NCBI RefSeq assembly: GCF_002077945.1
Contig: NZ_LVYD01000041.1
Location: 62,001-126,000 of the forward strand
Source of the DNA: Niastella vici
GTDB taxonomy: Bacteria; Bacteroidota; Bacteroidia; Chitinophagales; Chitinophagaceae
Direction: 5' to 3'
Length of the DNA: 64,000 nt
Shown here: positions 46,416 through 56,373 of the stretch, piece after piece
How the letters are laid out: every line of letters begins with the position of its first letter
Position numbering within the stretch: the first letter of the stretch is position 1
Notes under the pieces: model-generated
Told to the model about the DNA's origin: nothing
Databases searched by the model: none
Seen by the model: only the letters and a program-made list of their open reading frames with translations
Position numbers and translations under genes: made by a program

Positions 46416-47204
46416 ATGGCTGAAGAAAAAGTAAACGTATTAATAGTAGAAGATGAAAGCATTGTAGCGCTTGACCTGGCCAGCGGCCTTGAGCGGGACG
46501 GGTATCATATAGCCGGTATTGCCGATAATGCCGAAGAGGCACAACAGCTGTTTAATGAAAATGATATAGATATTGTTTTGATGGATGTGAATATCATTGG
46601 CGATAAAGATGGCATTGATACAGCGACGGAAATACTAAAACAAAAAGCAGTTCCCATTATTTATTTAACCGCATTTACCGATTCGGCTACCATTGACCGC
46701 ATAAAACAAACACATCCGGCGGCATTTTTATCAAAGCCTTATAACCTTACCAATGTGCGCATAGCCATTGACCTCGCCGTCAACAATTTTGCCGTTTCGC
46801 GTGAACAGGCCCCCACCGGGAAGATCATTCCGCTTGATAAAGATACCAGCAGGAATACCGCTTCGCCCGAACGGGAAATGATCCTGCGAATGAACGATCA
46901 CATTTTTGTAAAAAGCAATTATGCTTTCGTAAAATTGAAGCTCAATGATCTGTTATATATTGAAACAGATAATAACTACACGTCCATTATTACCACCGAT
47001 AAAAAATTCCTGCTGCGATTATCGTTGAACCAGTTGCTCGAAAAGATCAACTACAGGGCCCTGGTGCGCATACATCGTTCTTATGCAGTGAACATCAACG
47101 CCATTCAATCGTTCAATGAGCAGGAAATAGAGATCAACCAACAGCATTTACCCATTGGCAGGAATTATAAAGAAGAGTTTTTGAAGCATTTTGATTTCAG
47201 CTAG
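46416..47204 (+). CDS. LytTR-family response regulator
   Basis: 262 residues from the ATG at 46416; a TTG five codons upstream is less likely. The receiver domain shows VLIVEDES, the phosphoacceptor Asp in IVLMDVNIIG and the Lys in FLSKPYN. A LytTR DNA-binding domain (about 155-262) follows, with LLYIETDNNYTSIIT and RIHRSYAVNINAI. It is the expected partner of the kinase gene that ends 21 bp upstream. Targets are unknown; LytTR regulators bind direct repeats in promoters. Confidence 0.93.
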   Translation: MAEEKVNVLIVEDESIVALDLASGLERDGYHIAGIADNAEEAQQLFNENDIDIVLMDVNIIGDKDGIDTATEILKQKAVPIIYLTAFTDSATIDRIKQTHPAAFLSKPYNLTNVRIAIDLAVNNFAVSREQAPTGKIIPLDKDTSRNTASPEREMILRMNDHIFVKSNYAFVKLKLNDLLYIETDNNYTSIITTDKKFLLRLSLNQLLEKINYRALVRIHRSYAVNINAIQSFNEQEIEINQQHLPIGRNYKEEFLKHFDFS

Positions 47205-47456
47205 CCATAGCCGGTCCCTCTCCCCCACTTAACCCCGGGTTCACATACAAATTCAGGTCATTTACATACAAACGGCCTTCCCATATCAATTTGAAGGGTA
47301 GCTTAGCACCCTGATCACTATCCGTAAGTCAAAAAAGGAAAAAGCAACATAAACGGGGTTATAATTCTTTTGTACAGGAGTTCTGATATTAAACAGGTGT
47401 TCTAAAAAGGTGGTTCCAATGGTGATACCCTATAACCCGGTCGGTGTATCACCGAT
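47205..47456. other. Space between LytTR gene and convergent Wzi/RemB-like gene
   Basis: No gene is supported. It contains an 8-bp stem GGTGATAC/GTATCACC (47421-47453) with a 17-nt loop and no T-run, of unknown role. Confidence 0.4.
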
Positions 47457-47490
47457 GAAAAAAAGCAGGTGGCAATTATGCCGCCTGCAT
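47457..47490 (-). terminator. Intrinsic terminator of the Wzi/RemB-like gene
   Basis: GCAGGTGGC (47465-47473) pairs with GCCGCCTGC (47480-47488) with one wobble around a 6-nt loop. On the minus strand a run of seven T follows. On the plus strand the T-rich ATTTTCTTTT makes it usable in that direction too. Confidence 0.75.
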
Positions 47491-47525
47491 TTTCTTTTAT
47501 AAGAAATTTCGTTTACTACTCACTT

Positions 47526-49229
47526 TTAATAGTCATATTCCCGCCTGAACATATTCATACGTATACCCGCTGTAAATATGGAAGCGTTCCTGTTTCCGAT
47601 GCTCTCAACGCCGCCCGAATTCAGGTTGCGGATAAGGGCCGAAGCTTCGAGGAACAGGTTTTCCTTAACCTCATACGACACCAGTAATTGCGCATTTACG
47701 CCTGTTGCCCGCGGACCATTAGGCAGCTTATAGCCATAATCGCCCGATGGGCGGTATGAATTAACTATAAAAATATTTGTACCCACATTGGAGTTAGCAG
47801 TATCAGTGCCCTGTTTCCATACAATAAGACGGGCTGTGGTAGTCCATTTAGGATGCGGCTGATAGCGGATGATGCCGATAGCTTCTACAAAATTAGCCCC
47901 CAGAGGGTGCGCCAAAGGCTGGTTATAATGCGTATAATTCGCCACGCTGTCTTCATGCGAATAAGTAAATGGCCGTACCAGGTTTATTTCGCCCTGCAGA
48001 TCGAGATTTTTCACGCTGAAGGCATTGATGTATTTTCCACCAACCTGTATACCGAATTTGTTGGCCCACCAGCCTTTGCCCGACCGAACTTCTTTCAACA
48101 CAAACTCATCGAGCAATACCTGGCTGTAGAATTGGAAACGTTTTGCCACGTTGGCTTTAACATCGATACCAACAAATGCATTATCGGCGCTTCCATTCTG
48201 TTGTTCGGCCAACCGTAAAAAGATCACGGGATTCAAATAGGTAAAGTCAAAATGATTTTTCCGGCCAAATACCACCGCTTCAAAAACACCAACATTCAGC
48301 CATGGGGTAATATCCATGCTTAAATGATGCATGGCTGTATATTTTTTATCGAGTATTTTATTGCCTGCATTGATATCAATAGTTTGCGGCGTCATTTCGG
48401 TGAACAGGTTCATGTAGTTGAACTTCCAGATGCGGGTATTGATCTTCAGGAACAGATAACTATTACTATAATCGCTCAGGAATAAACTACGATAGCCGTT
48501 ACCTATAAAATTTTTATCATATCCAAATTGAAAATCAAGGTATTTGGCGGCAGTAAAGTTGATAGAACCCCGGGCATCAATATAATCGGTAGCTGTTTTT
48601 TTAAACGGCTTGTAAAAGCCATTGCCCGGCACTGCATTGAACTGGTTTATTCTATCCTGCACAAACGACGGCCCCCGTTCCTGGTTATCGGTTATATAAG
48701 CAGAGAATCCGAGCTTTTTTGCAATAAGCCCCCGCAGGGTAACACCTTTTGTATTCACAAATAATCTGTTGCCCGAATAACTGCTTTCGGTAGAAAGCTG
48801 TTGCTGAAATACCGGGTTCACTGCAAAGAAGAAATCCTTTACATTCGCCTCCAGCATATTGGCCTTTGTTTTATAAAAGACGTTAAACAGGCTTTTTTTA
48901 CTATAGAAATCGCTGGTATCTGTACTGGTCACCCATTCTGAATTGTTCATCAGCAAACTGCGCAGATTGTATTCATCAACCCGCGACAGAAAATTACCAC
49001 CGGCTTTTTGCAGGGAATCGGCATATTCCACAGCACGAACGGCAATTTTACGGCTCAGTGGTTTTACAGTAGCAAGGTTAAGATCATCATTTCTTTGCAG
49101 CAGTATTTCGAGACGGTTCAAAAAGGGCTGATGCTTACTGCCCTGTGGTAAATACGTTGACTGTGCTAATAACGCGAACGGAAATAATAAAAACAATAAA
49201 GGGACAATAGTTTTTATAATATATTGCAT
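47526..49229 (-). CDS. Wzi/RemB-like outer-membrane barrel protein
   Basis: 567 residues with a signal peptide (cut after LLAQ). An N-terminal helical part (FLNRLEILLQRNDDLNLATVKPLSRK) is followed by a long run of beta-strands with the segment YLDFQFGYDKNFIGNGYRSLFLSDYS, which is typical of the capsule-assembly Wzi family and of the gliding protein RemB. Such barrels hold surface polysaccharide or work as mobile adhesin partners in gliding cells. The exact role here is not shown. Only 33 bp separate its start from the pyrC start, so both promoters overlap. Confidence 0.75.
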   Translation of the reverse strand: MQYIIKTIVPLLFLLFPFALLAQSTYLPQGSKHQPFLNRLEILLQRNDDLNLATVKPLSRKIAVRAVEYADSLQKAGGNFLSRVDEYNLRSLLMNNSEWVTSTDTSDFYSKKSLFNVFYKTKANMLEANVKDFFFAVNPVFQQQLSTESSYSGNRLFVNTKGVTLRGLIAKKLGFSAYITDNQERGPSFVQDRINQFNAVPGNGFYKPFKKTATDYIDARGSINFTAAKYLDFQFGYDKNFIGNGYRSLFLSDYSNSYLFLKINTRIWKFNYMNLFTEMTPQTIDINAGNKILDKKYTAMHHLSMDITPWLNVGVFEAVVFGRKNHFDFTYLNPVIFLRLAEQQNGSADNAFVGIDVKANVAKRFQFYSQVLLDEFVLKEVRSGKGWWANKFGIQVGGKYINAFSVKNLDLQGEINLVRPFTYSHEDSVANYTHYNQPLAHPLGANFVEAIGIIRYQPHPKWTTTARLIVWKQGTDTANSNVGTNIFIVNSYRPSGDYGYKLPNGPRATGVNAQLLVSYEVKENLFLEASALIRNLNSGGVESIGNRNASIFTAGIRMNMFRREYDY

Positions 49230-49262
49230 GGTCAGTATTTAAAAATATTATTTTTTCAAGAT

Positions 49263-50651
49263 ATGCAAAATTACCTGATAAAAAATATAATGGTCGTTAA
49301 TGAAGGGGTGTCGGCCATACGGGATGTATTAATAAAAAGCGGCCGCATTGAGAAGATCGATCGTAGCATTCAACCAGATATATTAGTTACTGAAATTAAC
49401 GGCGAGGGGTTGCATTTATTACCCGGCGCCATTGACGACCAGGTTCATTTTCGTGAGCCGGGTCTCACCCACAAAGCTACCATTTATACCGAATCGAAAG
49501 CTGCCGTGGCAGGTGGCGTTACTTCGTTTATGGAAATGCCCAATACCATGCCACCGGTATTTACACAGGAACTGCTCGAAGAAAAATATACCATCGCTTC
49601 CAATAGCGCATTGGCTAATTACTCATTCTACATGGGTACCTCCAACGACAATGCTGCAGAAGCCCTGAAAACAAATAGCCGTAAAAAAGATATATGCGGC
49701 ATCAAGATCTTTATGGGCTCCTCTACCGGCGGACTGCTGGTTGATAACTACCTCACGCTCGATAAAATATTCCAGGAAAGCGAGCTATTGATAGCCACCC
49801 ATTGCGAAGATGAAAAGATCATCAAGGCCAATCTTGAAAGGCTGAAAAAAGAAAAAGGCGTGCTGGAACCGGCCGACCATCCATTGATACGCGATGAGCA
49901 TGGTTGTTTTGAAAGCTCGCTTGCAGCCATTCAGTTTGCCCAGAAATACAACACCCGCCTGCATATTCTGCACATCAGTACAGAAAAAGAGCTGGCGCTG
50001 TTCTCGAATATGAAACCCCTGGGGCAAAAGAATATCACGGCCGAGGTTTGTGTGCATCACCTGCATTTTACCAGCAACGATTATGCCCAACTGGGTAACC
50101 TCATTAAATGTAATCCCGCCATCAAAGCGCCCCATAACCGCGAGGCCCTGTGGCAGGCACTGCTTGATGACCGGTTAGATGTGATTGCCACCGATCATGC
50201 ACCGCATACGCTGGAAGAAAAACATGTTAGCAGAAATGCCGCCGGTTTGCTTACCCCCGTACCGGCCGAAGCCGGTTCATACGAAAAATCACATGCCGGA
50301 CTCCCCCTCGTTCAGCACAGCCTGCTGCTGATGTTGCATTACGTAAAGGAAGGACGGATATCGTTGGAAAAAGTAGTTGAAAAAATGAGCCATGCTGTAG
50401 CTACCTGTTACCAGATAGCCGACCGCGGGTACATCAGGGAAGGTTATAAGGCCGACCTGGTTATTGTAAACATGAATACAACTACCACTGCCACAAAAGA
50501 AAATATATTGTATAAATGCGGCTGGAGCCCCCTGGAGCAGTTTAATTTCCCGGCAGCCATTACCCATACTTTTGTAAATGGCAATCTGGTTTATGGAAAC
50601 GGACAGTGGAATGAATCTAATAAGGGAGAACGATTGTTATTTAATCGGTAA
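49263..50651 (+). CDS. pyrC: Dihydroorotase
   Basis: 462 residues from the ATG at 49263 (MQNYLIKNIMVVNEG). Amidohydrolase motifs are AIDDQVHFREPGLTHK, PNTMPP, KIFMGSSTG, ATHCEDE, LHILHIST and VIATDHAPH. It closes carbamoyl aspartate to dihydroorotate in pyrimidine synthesis. The first metal-binding His of the usual D-x-H-x-H motif is Gln here (DDQVH); the same change occurs in other Bacteroidota dihydroorotases, so the enzyme is expected to be active. It begins a run with the MutS-like and M1 peptidase genes. Confidence 0.93.
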   Translation: MQNYLIKNIMVVNEGVSAIRDVLIKSGRIEKIDRSIQPDILVTEINGEGLHLLPGAIDDQVHFREPGLTHKATIYTESKAAVAGGVTSFMEMPNTMPPVFTQELLEEKYTIASNSALANYSFYMGTSNDNAAEALKTNSRKKDICGIKIFMGSSTGGLLVDNYLTLDKIFQESELLIATHCEDEKIIKANLERLKKEKGVLEPADHPLIRDEHGCFESSLAAIQFAQKYNTRLHILHISTEKELALFSNMKPLGQKNITAEVCVHHLHFTSNDYAQLGNLIKCNPAIKAPHNREALWQALLDDRLDVIATDHAPHTLEEKHVSRNAAGLLTPVPAEAGSYEKSHAGLPLVQHSLLLMLHYVKEGRISLEKVVEKMSHAVATCYQIADRGYIREGYKADLVIVNMNTTTTATKENILYKCGWSPLEQFNFPAAITHTFVNGNLVYGNGQWNESNKGERLLFNR

Positions 50652-50677
50652 CTTACGAAAACAAGAGGAGTAGACTC

Positions 50678-51991
50678 ATGGAACTGGACAATACCACCTA
50701 TAACGACCTGTCAGTATTTCAGCATGAGGAAGAATTTTCAATTTTCCACAGGCTTTGCTTTACCCGTACCTCACAGGGCCGCGACTGGCTGTTAAAATAC
50801 TTCAGCAATCCATTCAGTGAACTGCGGCCTATTCTGGATACCCAACAGATACTTAGGTCGATCATCGAAAATATTGACCAGTGGCCCAACGATATCACCA
50901 ATGGCACCCTCATGGTCATTGAAAAGTTCTACGACAGCAATGTAGATGCCATACCCAATGCGAACCTTTTACATGCGTTCACTTACAAATTGTTTAATGG
51001 GCCCGATTTTGCGCTGGTGCGTTATTCCATTTCGCATTTTGCTGATCTTTTAAAAGGGATGACCCGGCTTGTACAGTTACTGGATGATGACAGGGCACCG
51101 CTCATGATACGCTCCTATCTTCGCCGCGCCGCCGACCTCATGAACAAACCGGTGCTAATTGAACTGCGCGAGCGGGAACGCGGTATCCAATTTACCTGGC
51201 GCGAAACCCTGTACTTTGGGGGCTATATCAGGGATGAATTCAGATTATCAGCATTGGAACTTATTAATATATACAGCCGCATTGATGCCTGGTATTCTAT
51301 GGCCGTGGCCATAAAAAATTTGAACTTATGTTTCCCTGAGTTCATTGACCATCCGCAACCCCATATCGATGCCCATAGCCTGTACCACATTCTGTTACAA
51401 GCCCCTACCCCATACGATGTTAAGCTAAGTCCCGATAACAACTTCCTGTTCATGACAGGCGCCAATATGGCCGGCAAAAGCACCTTCATTAAAGCGGTAG
51501 GCAGCACTGTATTCCTCGCCCATCTGGGAATGGGTGTACCGGCCCAGTCTATGCGCCTCACCCTTTTTGATGGGTTGTTAAGTAATATCAATGTGGTTGA
51601 CAATATCATTAAGGGAGAAAGCTATTTCTTCAATGAAGTGCAGCGTATAAAAAATACCATCTCAAAAATTAACGATGGCCGTAAATGGCTGGTGCTTATT
51701 GATGAATTGTTCAAGGGTACCAATGTGCAGGACGCCATGAAATGCTCTTCTGCGGTCATAAAAGGATTGATAAAAATTAAAAGCTCCCTGTTTATATTAT
51801 CTACCCACCTATACGAAATTGGCGATGAACTAAAACAATATCCCAATATTTCTTTCCGCTATTTTGAAACTTCGGTCAAGGACGATCAGCTCGAGTTCAG
51901 CTACCAGTTACGGGAAGGCATCAGCAACGATCGCCTGGGTTATCTGATATTGAAAAGAGAAAAAGTGGTTGATATGTTGGAAAAGTTGTAA
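50678..51991 (+). CDS. MutS-related ATPase
   Basis: 437 residues. The C-terminal half is the MutS ATPase domain: P-loop TGANMAGKSTF (about 262-272), then SYFFNEVQRI, Walker B WLVLIDELFKGTN and LFILSTHLYEI. The N-terminal half has helical core/clamp-like segments but lacks the mismatch-binding domain I, so it is not a canonical mismatch repair MutS. Such short MutS-like proteins are common in Bacteroidota; function unknown. A Shine-Dalgarno-like GAGGAG lies 8 bp ahead of the ATG. It sits 26 bp after pyrC. Confidence 0.88.
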   Translation: MELDNTTYNDLSVFQHEEEFSIFHRLCFTRTSQGRDWLLKYFSNPFSELRPILDTQQILRSIIENIDQWPNDITNGTLMVIEKFYDSNVDAIPNANLLHAFTYKLFNGPDFALVRYSISHFADLLKGMTRLVQLLDDDRAPLMIRSYLRRAADLMNKPVLIELRERERGIQFTWRETLYFGGYIRDEFRLSALELINIYSRIDAWYSMAVAIKNLNLCFPEFIDHPQPHIDAHSLYHILLQAPTPYDVKLSPDNNFLFMTGANMAGKSTFIKAVGSTVFLAHLGMGVPAQSMRLTLFDGLLSNINVVDNIIKGESYFFNEVQRIKNTISKINDGRKWLVLIDELFKGTNVQDAMKCSSAVIKGLIKIKSSLFILSTHLYEIGDELKQYPNISFRYFETSVKDDQLEFSYQLREGISNDRLGYLILKREKVVDMLEKL

Positions 51992-52000
51992 AATGCTGCC

Positions 52001-53593
52001 ATGAAAAAGACACTGCTGGTTTTCATGGCAATCTGTATGGCGGCCATTGCGCCCGCCCAGCAACCCGGCGCTGCAATAGATGTAAAGCACTATGAATTCT
52101 CTATAACGCTTACCGATACAAGCGATCTTATAAAAGGGAATACAGCGGTGGATGTATTGTTCATAAAGGATACAAATGCCATTACCCTCGACCTGATCTC
52201 AAAGAATAACAGCCACAAGGGAATGACAGTACTGCAGGTCACCGACAACGGTTCTCCCCTCACCTATACCCATACCAACAACCAGGTGGCCATTCAATTT
52301 CCGGCAACAGTTAAAAGCGGGGAACAAAAAACCATCCTTATTTCTTACGAAGGCATTCCTGAAGATGGCCTCGTCATTACCAAAAACAAATATGGCCACC
52401 GGGTGATTTTTGCCGATAACTGGCCTAACCGCGCCCGTAACTGGCTGCCTTGCGTTGACCATCCGGCCGATAAAGCAGCAGTAGATTTTATTGTAACCGC
52501 CCCCGCACATTATCAGGTAATCTCAAATGGCATTAAAACAGCCGATACAACTACAGGCAACCAGGAAAAACGCACCCATTACAGGGAAACCATCCCATTG
52601 TCGACCAAGATCATGGTGATAGGGGTAGCCGATTTTGCGGTGCAGCAATCGGGCACCGTGCAAAACATTCCCGTGTCAAGCTGGGTGTATCCCGAAGAAA
52701 AAGACAAAGGATTTTATGATTACGCGCTTGCAGTAGACATTCTTCCCTATTATATTAAGAACGTTGGCCCCTATGCTTTTAAAAAACTGGCCAATGTTGA
52801 ATCCACTACCATTTTCGGTGGTATGGAAAATGCCAGCGCTATTTTTTATTCTGATGATGCTTCCATTACCGGAACCCGTAAAAGCGAATCGCTGCTGGCG
52901 CATGAAATAGCGCACCAGTGGTTTGGCGATATGGCCACCGAAGCCGACTGGAGCCATCTGTGGTTAAGCGAAGGCTTCGCTACCTATATGACCATTTTGT
53001 ACTTCGAACATAAATACGGCATTGATACCGCAAAAAAAATGCTGGCGAAGGACCGGATCAAGGTAATTGAATTTGCCAGAAAGAATTGGCGGCCGGTGGT
53101 TGATTCATCCGTTACCAATTATATGGAGTTGCTGAACGCCAACTCTTATCAGAAAGGCGGCTGGGCCTTACACATGTTGCGCCGTCAATTGGGCGATGCA
53201 GATTTCTGGAAAGGTATTCAACTATATTACACCCGCTTTGCCGGTAAAAATGCGGTAACCGCCGATCTTTGCAAAGCCATGGAAGAAGTATCGGGGAAGA
53301 ACCTGAAACAATTCTTTCATCAATGGTTATTTACAGCCGGCCAGCCAAAACTGCAGATACAATGGAAATACGATGCCGGTAAAAAGGCCGTAGACATCAC
53401 TGTTATACAGCAACAAAATGAGCTCTTCCAGTTCCCGCTCGACCTGTTGATCGGTAACAACTTAACCAAACAGGTATTCATTAAAGACCGGGAAACACAT
53501 TTCAACATCCCCGTATCGGCCAAACCTGCTGCCATTACAGCCGATCCCAACATAAACCTGTTATTTGAAGGCAGCGTAAAAGAAATAAATTAA
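52001..53593 (+). CDS. M1-family aminopeptidase
   Basis: 530 residues with a signal peptide (cut near APAQ). The catalytic part has the exopeptidase motif in the form GGMENAS and the gluzincin zinc motif HEIAHQWFGDMATEADWSH with the third ligand in LSEGFATY. The N-terminal domain is the usual beta-saddle. It removes N-terminal amino acids from peptides in the periplasm or outside. It is shorter than ePepN because it lacks the large C-terminal helical domain. It begins 9 bp after the MutS-like gene, so they are probably cotranscribed. Confidence 0.93.
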   Translation: MKKTLLVFMAICMAAIAPAQQPGAAIDVKHYEFSITLTDTSDLIKGNTAVDVLFIKDTNAITLDLISKNNSHKGMTVLQVTDNGSPLTYTHTNNQVAIQFPATVKSGEQKTILISYEGIPEDGLVITKNKYGHRVIFADNWPNRARNWLPCVDHPADKAAVDFIVTAPAHYQVISNGIKTADTTTGNQEKRTHYRETIPLSTKIMVIGVADFAVQQSGTVQNIPVSSWVYPEEKDKGFYDYALAVDILPYYIKNVGPYAFKKLANVESTTIFGGMENASAIFYSDDASITGTRKSESLLAHEIAHQWFGDMATEADWSHLWLSEGFATYMTILYFEHKYGIDTAKKMLAKDRIKVIEFARKNWRPVVDSSVTNYMELLNANSYQKGGWALHMLRRQLGDADFWKGIQLYYTRFAGKNAVTADLCKAMEEVSGKNLKQFFHQWLFTAGQPKLQIQWKYDAGKKAVDITVIQQQNELFQFPLDLLIGNNLTKQVFIKDRETHFNIPVSAKPAAITADPNINLLFEGSVKEIN

Positions 53594-53687
53594 CCCCTTC
53601 AGGGGCGGGTAGCTGACAGCAAACAAATAATAATTTTTCACTATCTTTCCATACCGCGTATGCGCGGGATAACCATAAACTTTATTC

Positions 53688-54794
53688 ATGCTTGTCAAAA
53701 CGTATGGAAGTGCCGTATATGGTGTGGAAGCCATCACCATTACGGTAGAAGTGAATGTAATGCCGGGCAACACGCATTATTATATTGTTGGCCTGCCCGA
53801 TAATGCAGTAAAGGAAAGCCTGCAACGGGTAGAAAGCGCTATAAAAACTAACGGGTACCAGATGCCCCGCACCAAACTGGTCATTAATCTGGCACCTGCC
53901 GATATAAAGAAAAGTGGTTCTGCATTTGACCTGGCCATTGCCATAGGTATTCTCGCCGCCAACAATCAACTGGCCGATCCCGGTAAACTAAAAGATTATA
54001 TGATCATGGGCGAGCTCAATCTCGATGGCACCATTCATCCCATAAAAGGTGCCCTGCCTATCGCCATTACTGCCCGCAAGGAAGGCTTCAGGGGATTGAT
54101 AGTTCCTAAACAGAATTGCCGCGAAGCCGGTATGGTGAACGCACTGCCCGTGTATGGCATTGGACATTTTACCGAGCTGATCAATTTTTTAAATAACGAG
54201 AACAGTCTGCAACCGGTGGCAATAAACACGCGGGAAGAATTTTTTCAAAGTCAGGAAGATTTTGAGTTTGATTTTAGCGAAGTGAAAGGACAGGAAAATA
54301 TCAAACGGGCATTGGAGATAACGGCCGCCGGCGGTCATAATGCAATATTGATTGGTCCGCCCGGCGCTGGCAAAACCATGCTGGCCAAACGATTGCCAAC
54401 CATTCTTCCGCCCCTTTCATTAAAAGAGGCTTTAGAGACCACCAAGATCTATTCAGTGGCAGGCAAGTTGCCCGCCCATGCCACGTTGATTGCCAAAAGG
54501 CCATTCCGGTCGCCGCACCATACCACCAGTGATGTGGCGTTGGTAGGTGGGGGAGGTATACCCCAGCCCGGTGAAATTTCACTGGCCCATAACGGTGTAT
54601 TATTCCTTGATGAGCTGCCCGAGTTCAAACGCAGTGTACTGGAAGTTATGCGGCAACCAATGGAAGAACGGCGGGTAACCATCAGCCGGGCCAAAGTAGC
54701 CATTGATTTTCCGGCCAGCTTTATGTTGATATCGGCTATGAATCCCTGGGGTTGTGTTGCTTATTTCCACCATTTGAATTTGAAGAAGAATTAG
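53688..54794 (+). pseudogene. yifB: yifB (comM family) AAA ATPase, interrupted by a mobile element
   Basis: The first 350 residues are a normal YifB: the N-terminal S5-like domain ([20 protein letters not shown]), [21 protein letters not shown] (Walker A), [17 protein letters not shown] and [20 protein letters not shown] (Walker B). At residue 353 the conserved MNPCPCG reads MNPWGC, and the frame then runs 15 codons into foreign DNA to a stop. The family is about 510 residues long, so about 150 residues are missing, including the sensor and zinc-like cysteine region. The break coincides with a serine integrase gene pointing at it, so an insertion is the cause. YifB/ComM is a helicase used in natural transformation. 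Confidence 0.9.
54736..54770. other. Left attachment junction (attL) in yifB
   Basis: YifB homology ends in the codon after MNP (54738-54749, ATG AAT CCC TGG where TGT/TGC is expected). Foreign sequence starts at or just before 54749. The integrase stop codon is at 54736-54738, so the last four codons of the integrase are made of yifB-derived DNA. The exact crossover dinucleotide cannot be fixed without the right end or an empty site. Confidence 0.7.
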
Positions 54795-56241
54795 GGTGGT
54801 GGGTGGGTAGTTTGGCTAATGCAATGGTTAATTCGTGTTTATCTATAACTATCTGATCTGTAATCAGTTCTACAATAGTACGCTTCTGTTCAAATGTTAA
54901 TACATTCCACCGAGTAAATAAGTCCTTTGCCTCTTGGATTACAACATCAGCCGACGCCAATTGAACTTTCAGCACGTCGATCTCGCTTTCTAATTCAAGA
55001 AGGGCATCTTTGAGGCTTGCGTAACGGGTTCTAATTGGCTGGTAATGGATGGTAAAATCTTCTGGTGATAATTCTCTATTCGTCCGCATTGAGACCAATT
55101 CATTCATTTGTTCTTCCAACTTTTCTGTTTCTGTTTTTGAAATTTCAAAAAGCGCGATTTTTTCATCAAGAAATATTTGAGCCTCAATTTGATTTTTTGA
55201 AATATCGTCATCAGAAAACAGAAAAATTTTAAGGTGGGCGTGATAAATTTCGTCAAGCTCAGACACGCCAATCCGGTGGTTGCAAGTTCTGCAGGCAAAG
55301 TATGGGGTTCGCGTCTCATGGAAGACATACATCTTTTTACCACAGGTGCATTCGACAAATCCCGTCAATAAATATTCCGTCAACCGCCCAGGCTTGCGCC
55401 GTTTCTTTTGCTGGGCATTCAAAAAATCATTCGCCTCATTCCAAACACCTATTGATACAATTGGGGGACAAGGCACTAGAATCCAATCACTTGTGTCTTT
55501 AAAATCCCAATGCTTCTTTTTACCACGACTTTTGGTGTAGTTCGCCTTTCTCATTCCCTTAGCAGATGAATCGCGTATGAGGCGGTCTACTGTGGTGTCA
55601 GTAAACAATCCGCCGTTTCTAGTTCGGTATCCTAAGTTGTTAAGTTGTGCCGCCGTAGCTTTTTTCCGTTTGCAATTATTAAATATCTCATACATCAATT
55701 TTCGTATCGGTGCCTCTTTTTCATCGAGCACCAGTTTGTTACTCTCCCACCGATAGCCGAATGAGGCAGCACCGCCGGTAGATTTGCCAAGCTTCGCCCT
55801 GATTGGTACACTCGCAGCCACCCTGGAAGCTATTTCCTCTCGCTCCCATTGGCCCACTGCGGCAATTAATGTGTAAAAGAAACGCCCAGCCGGGGTACTG
55901 GTATCAATTGACTCTTCAAGTGAAATGAGGTCGGCATTATGTTGCCGGAAATAATCAGCAAGGTCTAATAACTCCCTGGTGTTCCTTGCAACACGTGCAA
56001 GTTTGGAGAAAATAAGGCCGGTAATGATACCCTTTTTAATGTCGGATAGCATCTGCTTAAATTCGGGAACATCAACAAGCGTTTTACCACTTACGGCTTC
56101 AAGCTGATAGACTTTTTGTATTTCCCAGCCTTCTTTTGCTTGCACATAATACTCGGCCCGTTTTCTATGATGCTCTGGGGAATCACCTTGCATATCGGTA
56201 CTCACCCGTACCCAAATACCGACTGATTTTTTTACGTCCAT
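54736..56241 (-). CDS. Large serine recombinase (integrase)
   Basis: 501 residues. The N-terminal resolvase domain has the nucleophile Ser14 in WVRVSTDMQ, with [13 protein letters not shown] and [12 protein letters not shown] as the other catalytic arginine regions. The recombinase domain ([19 protein letters not shown], then [20 protein letters not shown]) follows, then a zinc ribbon ([11 protein letters not shown] and CRTCNH, about 300-330) and a coiled-coil C-terminal part. It catalyses site-specific integration between attP and an attB in yifB. The stop codon is supplied by yifB DNA, so the C-terminal residues differ in the excised form. The end is Asn/Ser-rich. Confidence 0.95.
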   Translation of the reverse strand: MDVKKSVGIWVRVSTDMQGDSPEHHRKRAEYYVQAKEGWEIQKVYQLEAVSGKTLVDVPEFKQMLSDIKKGIITGLIFSKLARVARNTRELLDLADYFRQHNADLISLEESIDTSTPAGRFFYTLIAAVGQWEREEIASRVAASVPIRAKLGKSTGGAASFGYRWESNKLVLDEKEAPIRKLMYEIFNNCKRKKATAAQLNNLGYRTRNGGLFTDTTVDRLIRDSSAKGMRKANYTKSRGKKKHWDFKDTSDWILVPCPPIVSIGVWNEANDFLNAQQKKRRKPGRLTEYLLTGFVECTCGKKMYVFHETRTPYFACRTCNHRIGVSELDEIYHAHLKIFLFSDDDISKNQIEAQIFLDEKIALFEISKTETEKLEEQMNELVSMRTNRELSPEDFTIHYQPIRTRYASLKDALLELESEIDVLKVQLASADVVIQEAKDLFTRWNVLTFEQKRTIVELITDQIVIDKHELTIALAKLPTHHPNSSSNSNGGNKQHNPRDS

Positions 56242-56373
56242 GAATGTTGGTTTTAAGCGTAAGACAATGGCAAAGCGGAATATGGCTCTGCATTTTTAAT
56301 GTGCGTTTATATAAAGTATTCCAGGCTTTGGAGGGGAATATAAGACAGGGGATTATGCCTAAAAAGACACATT

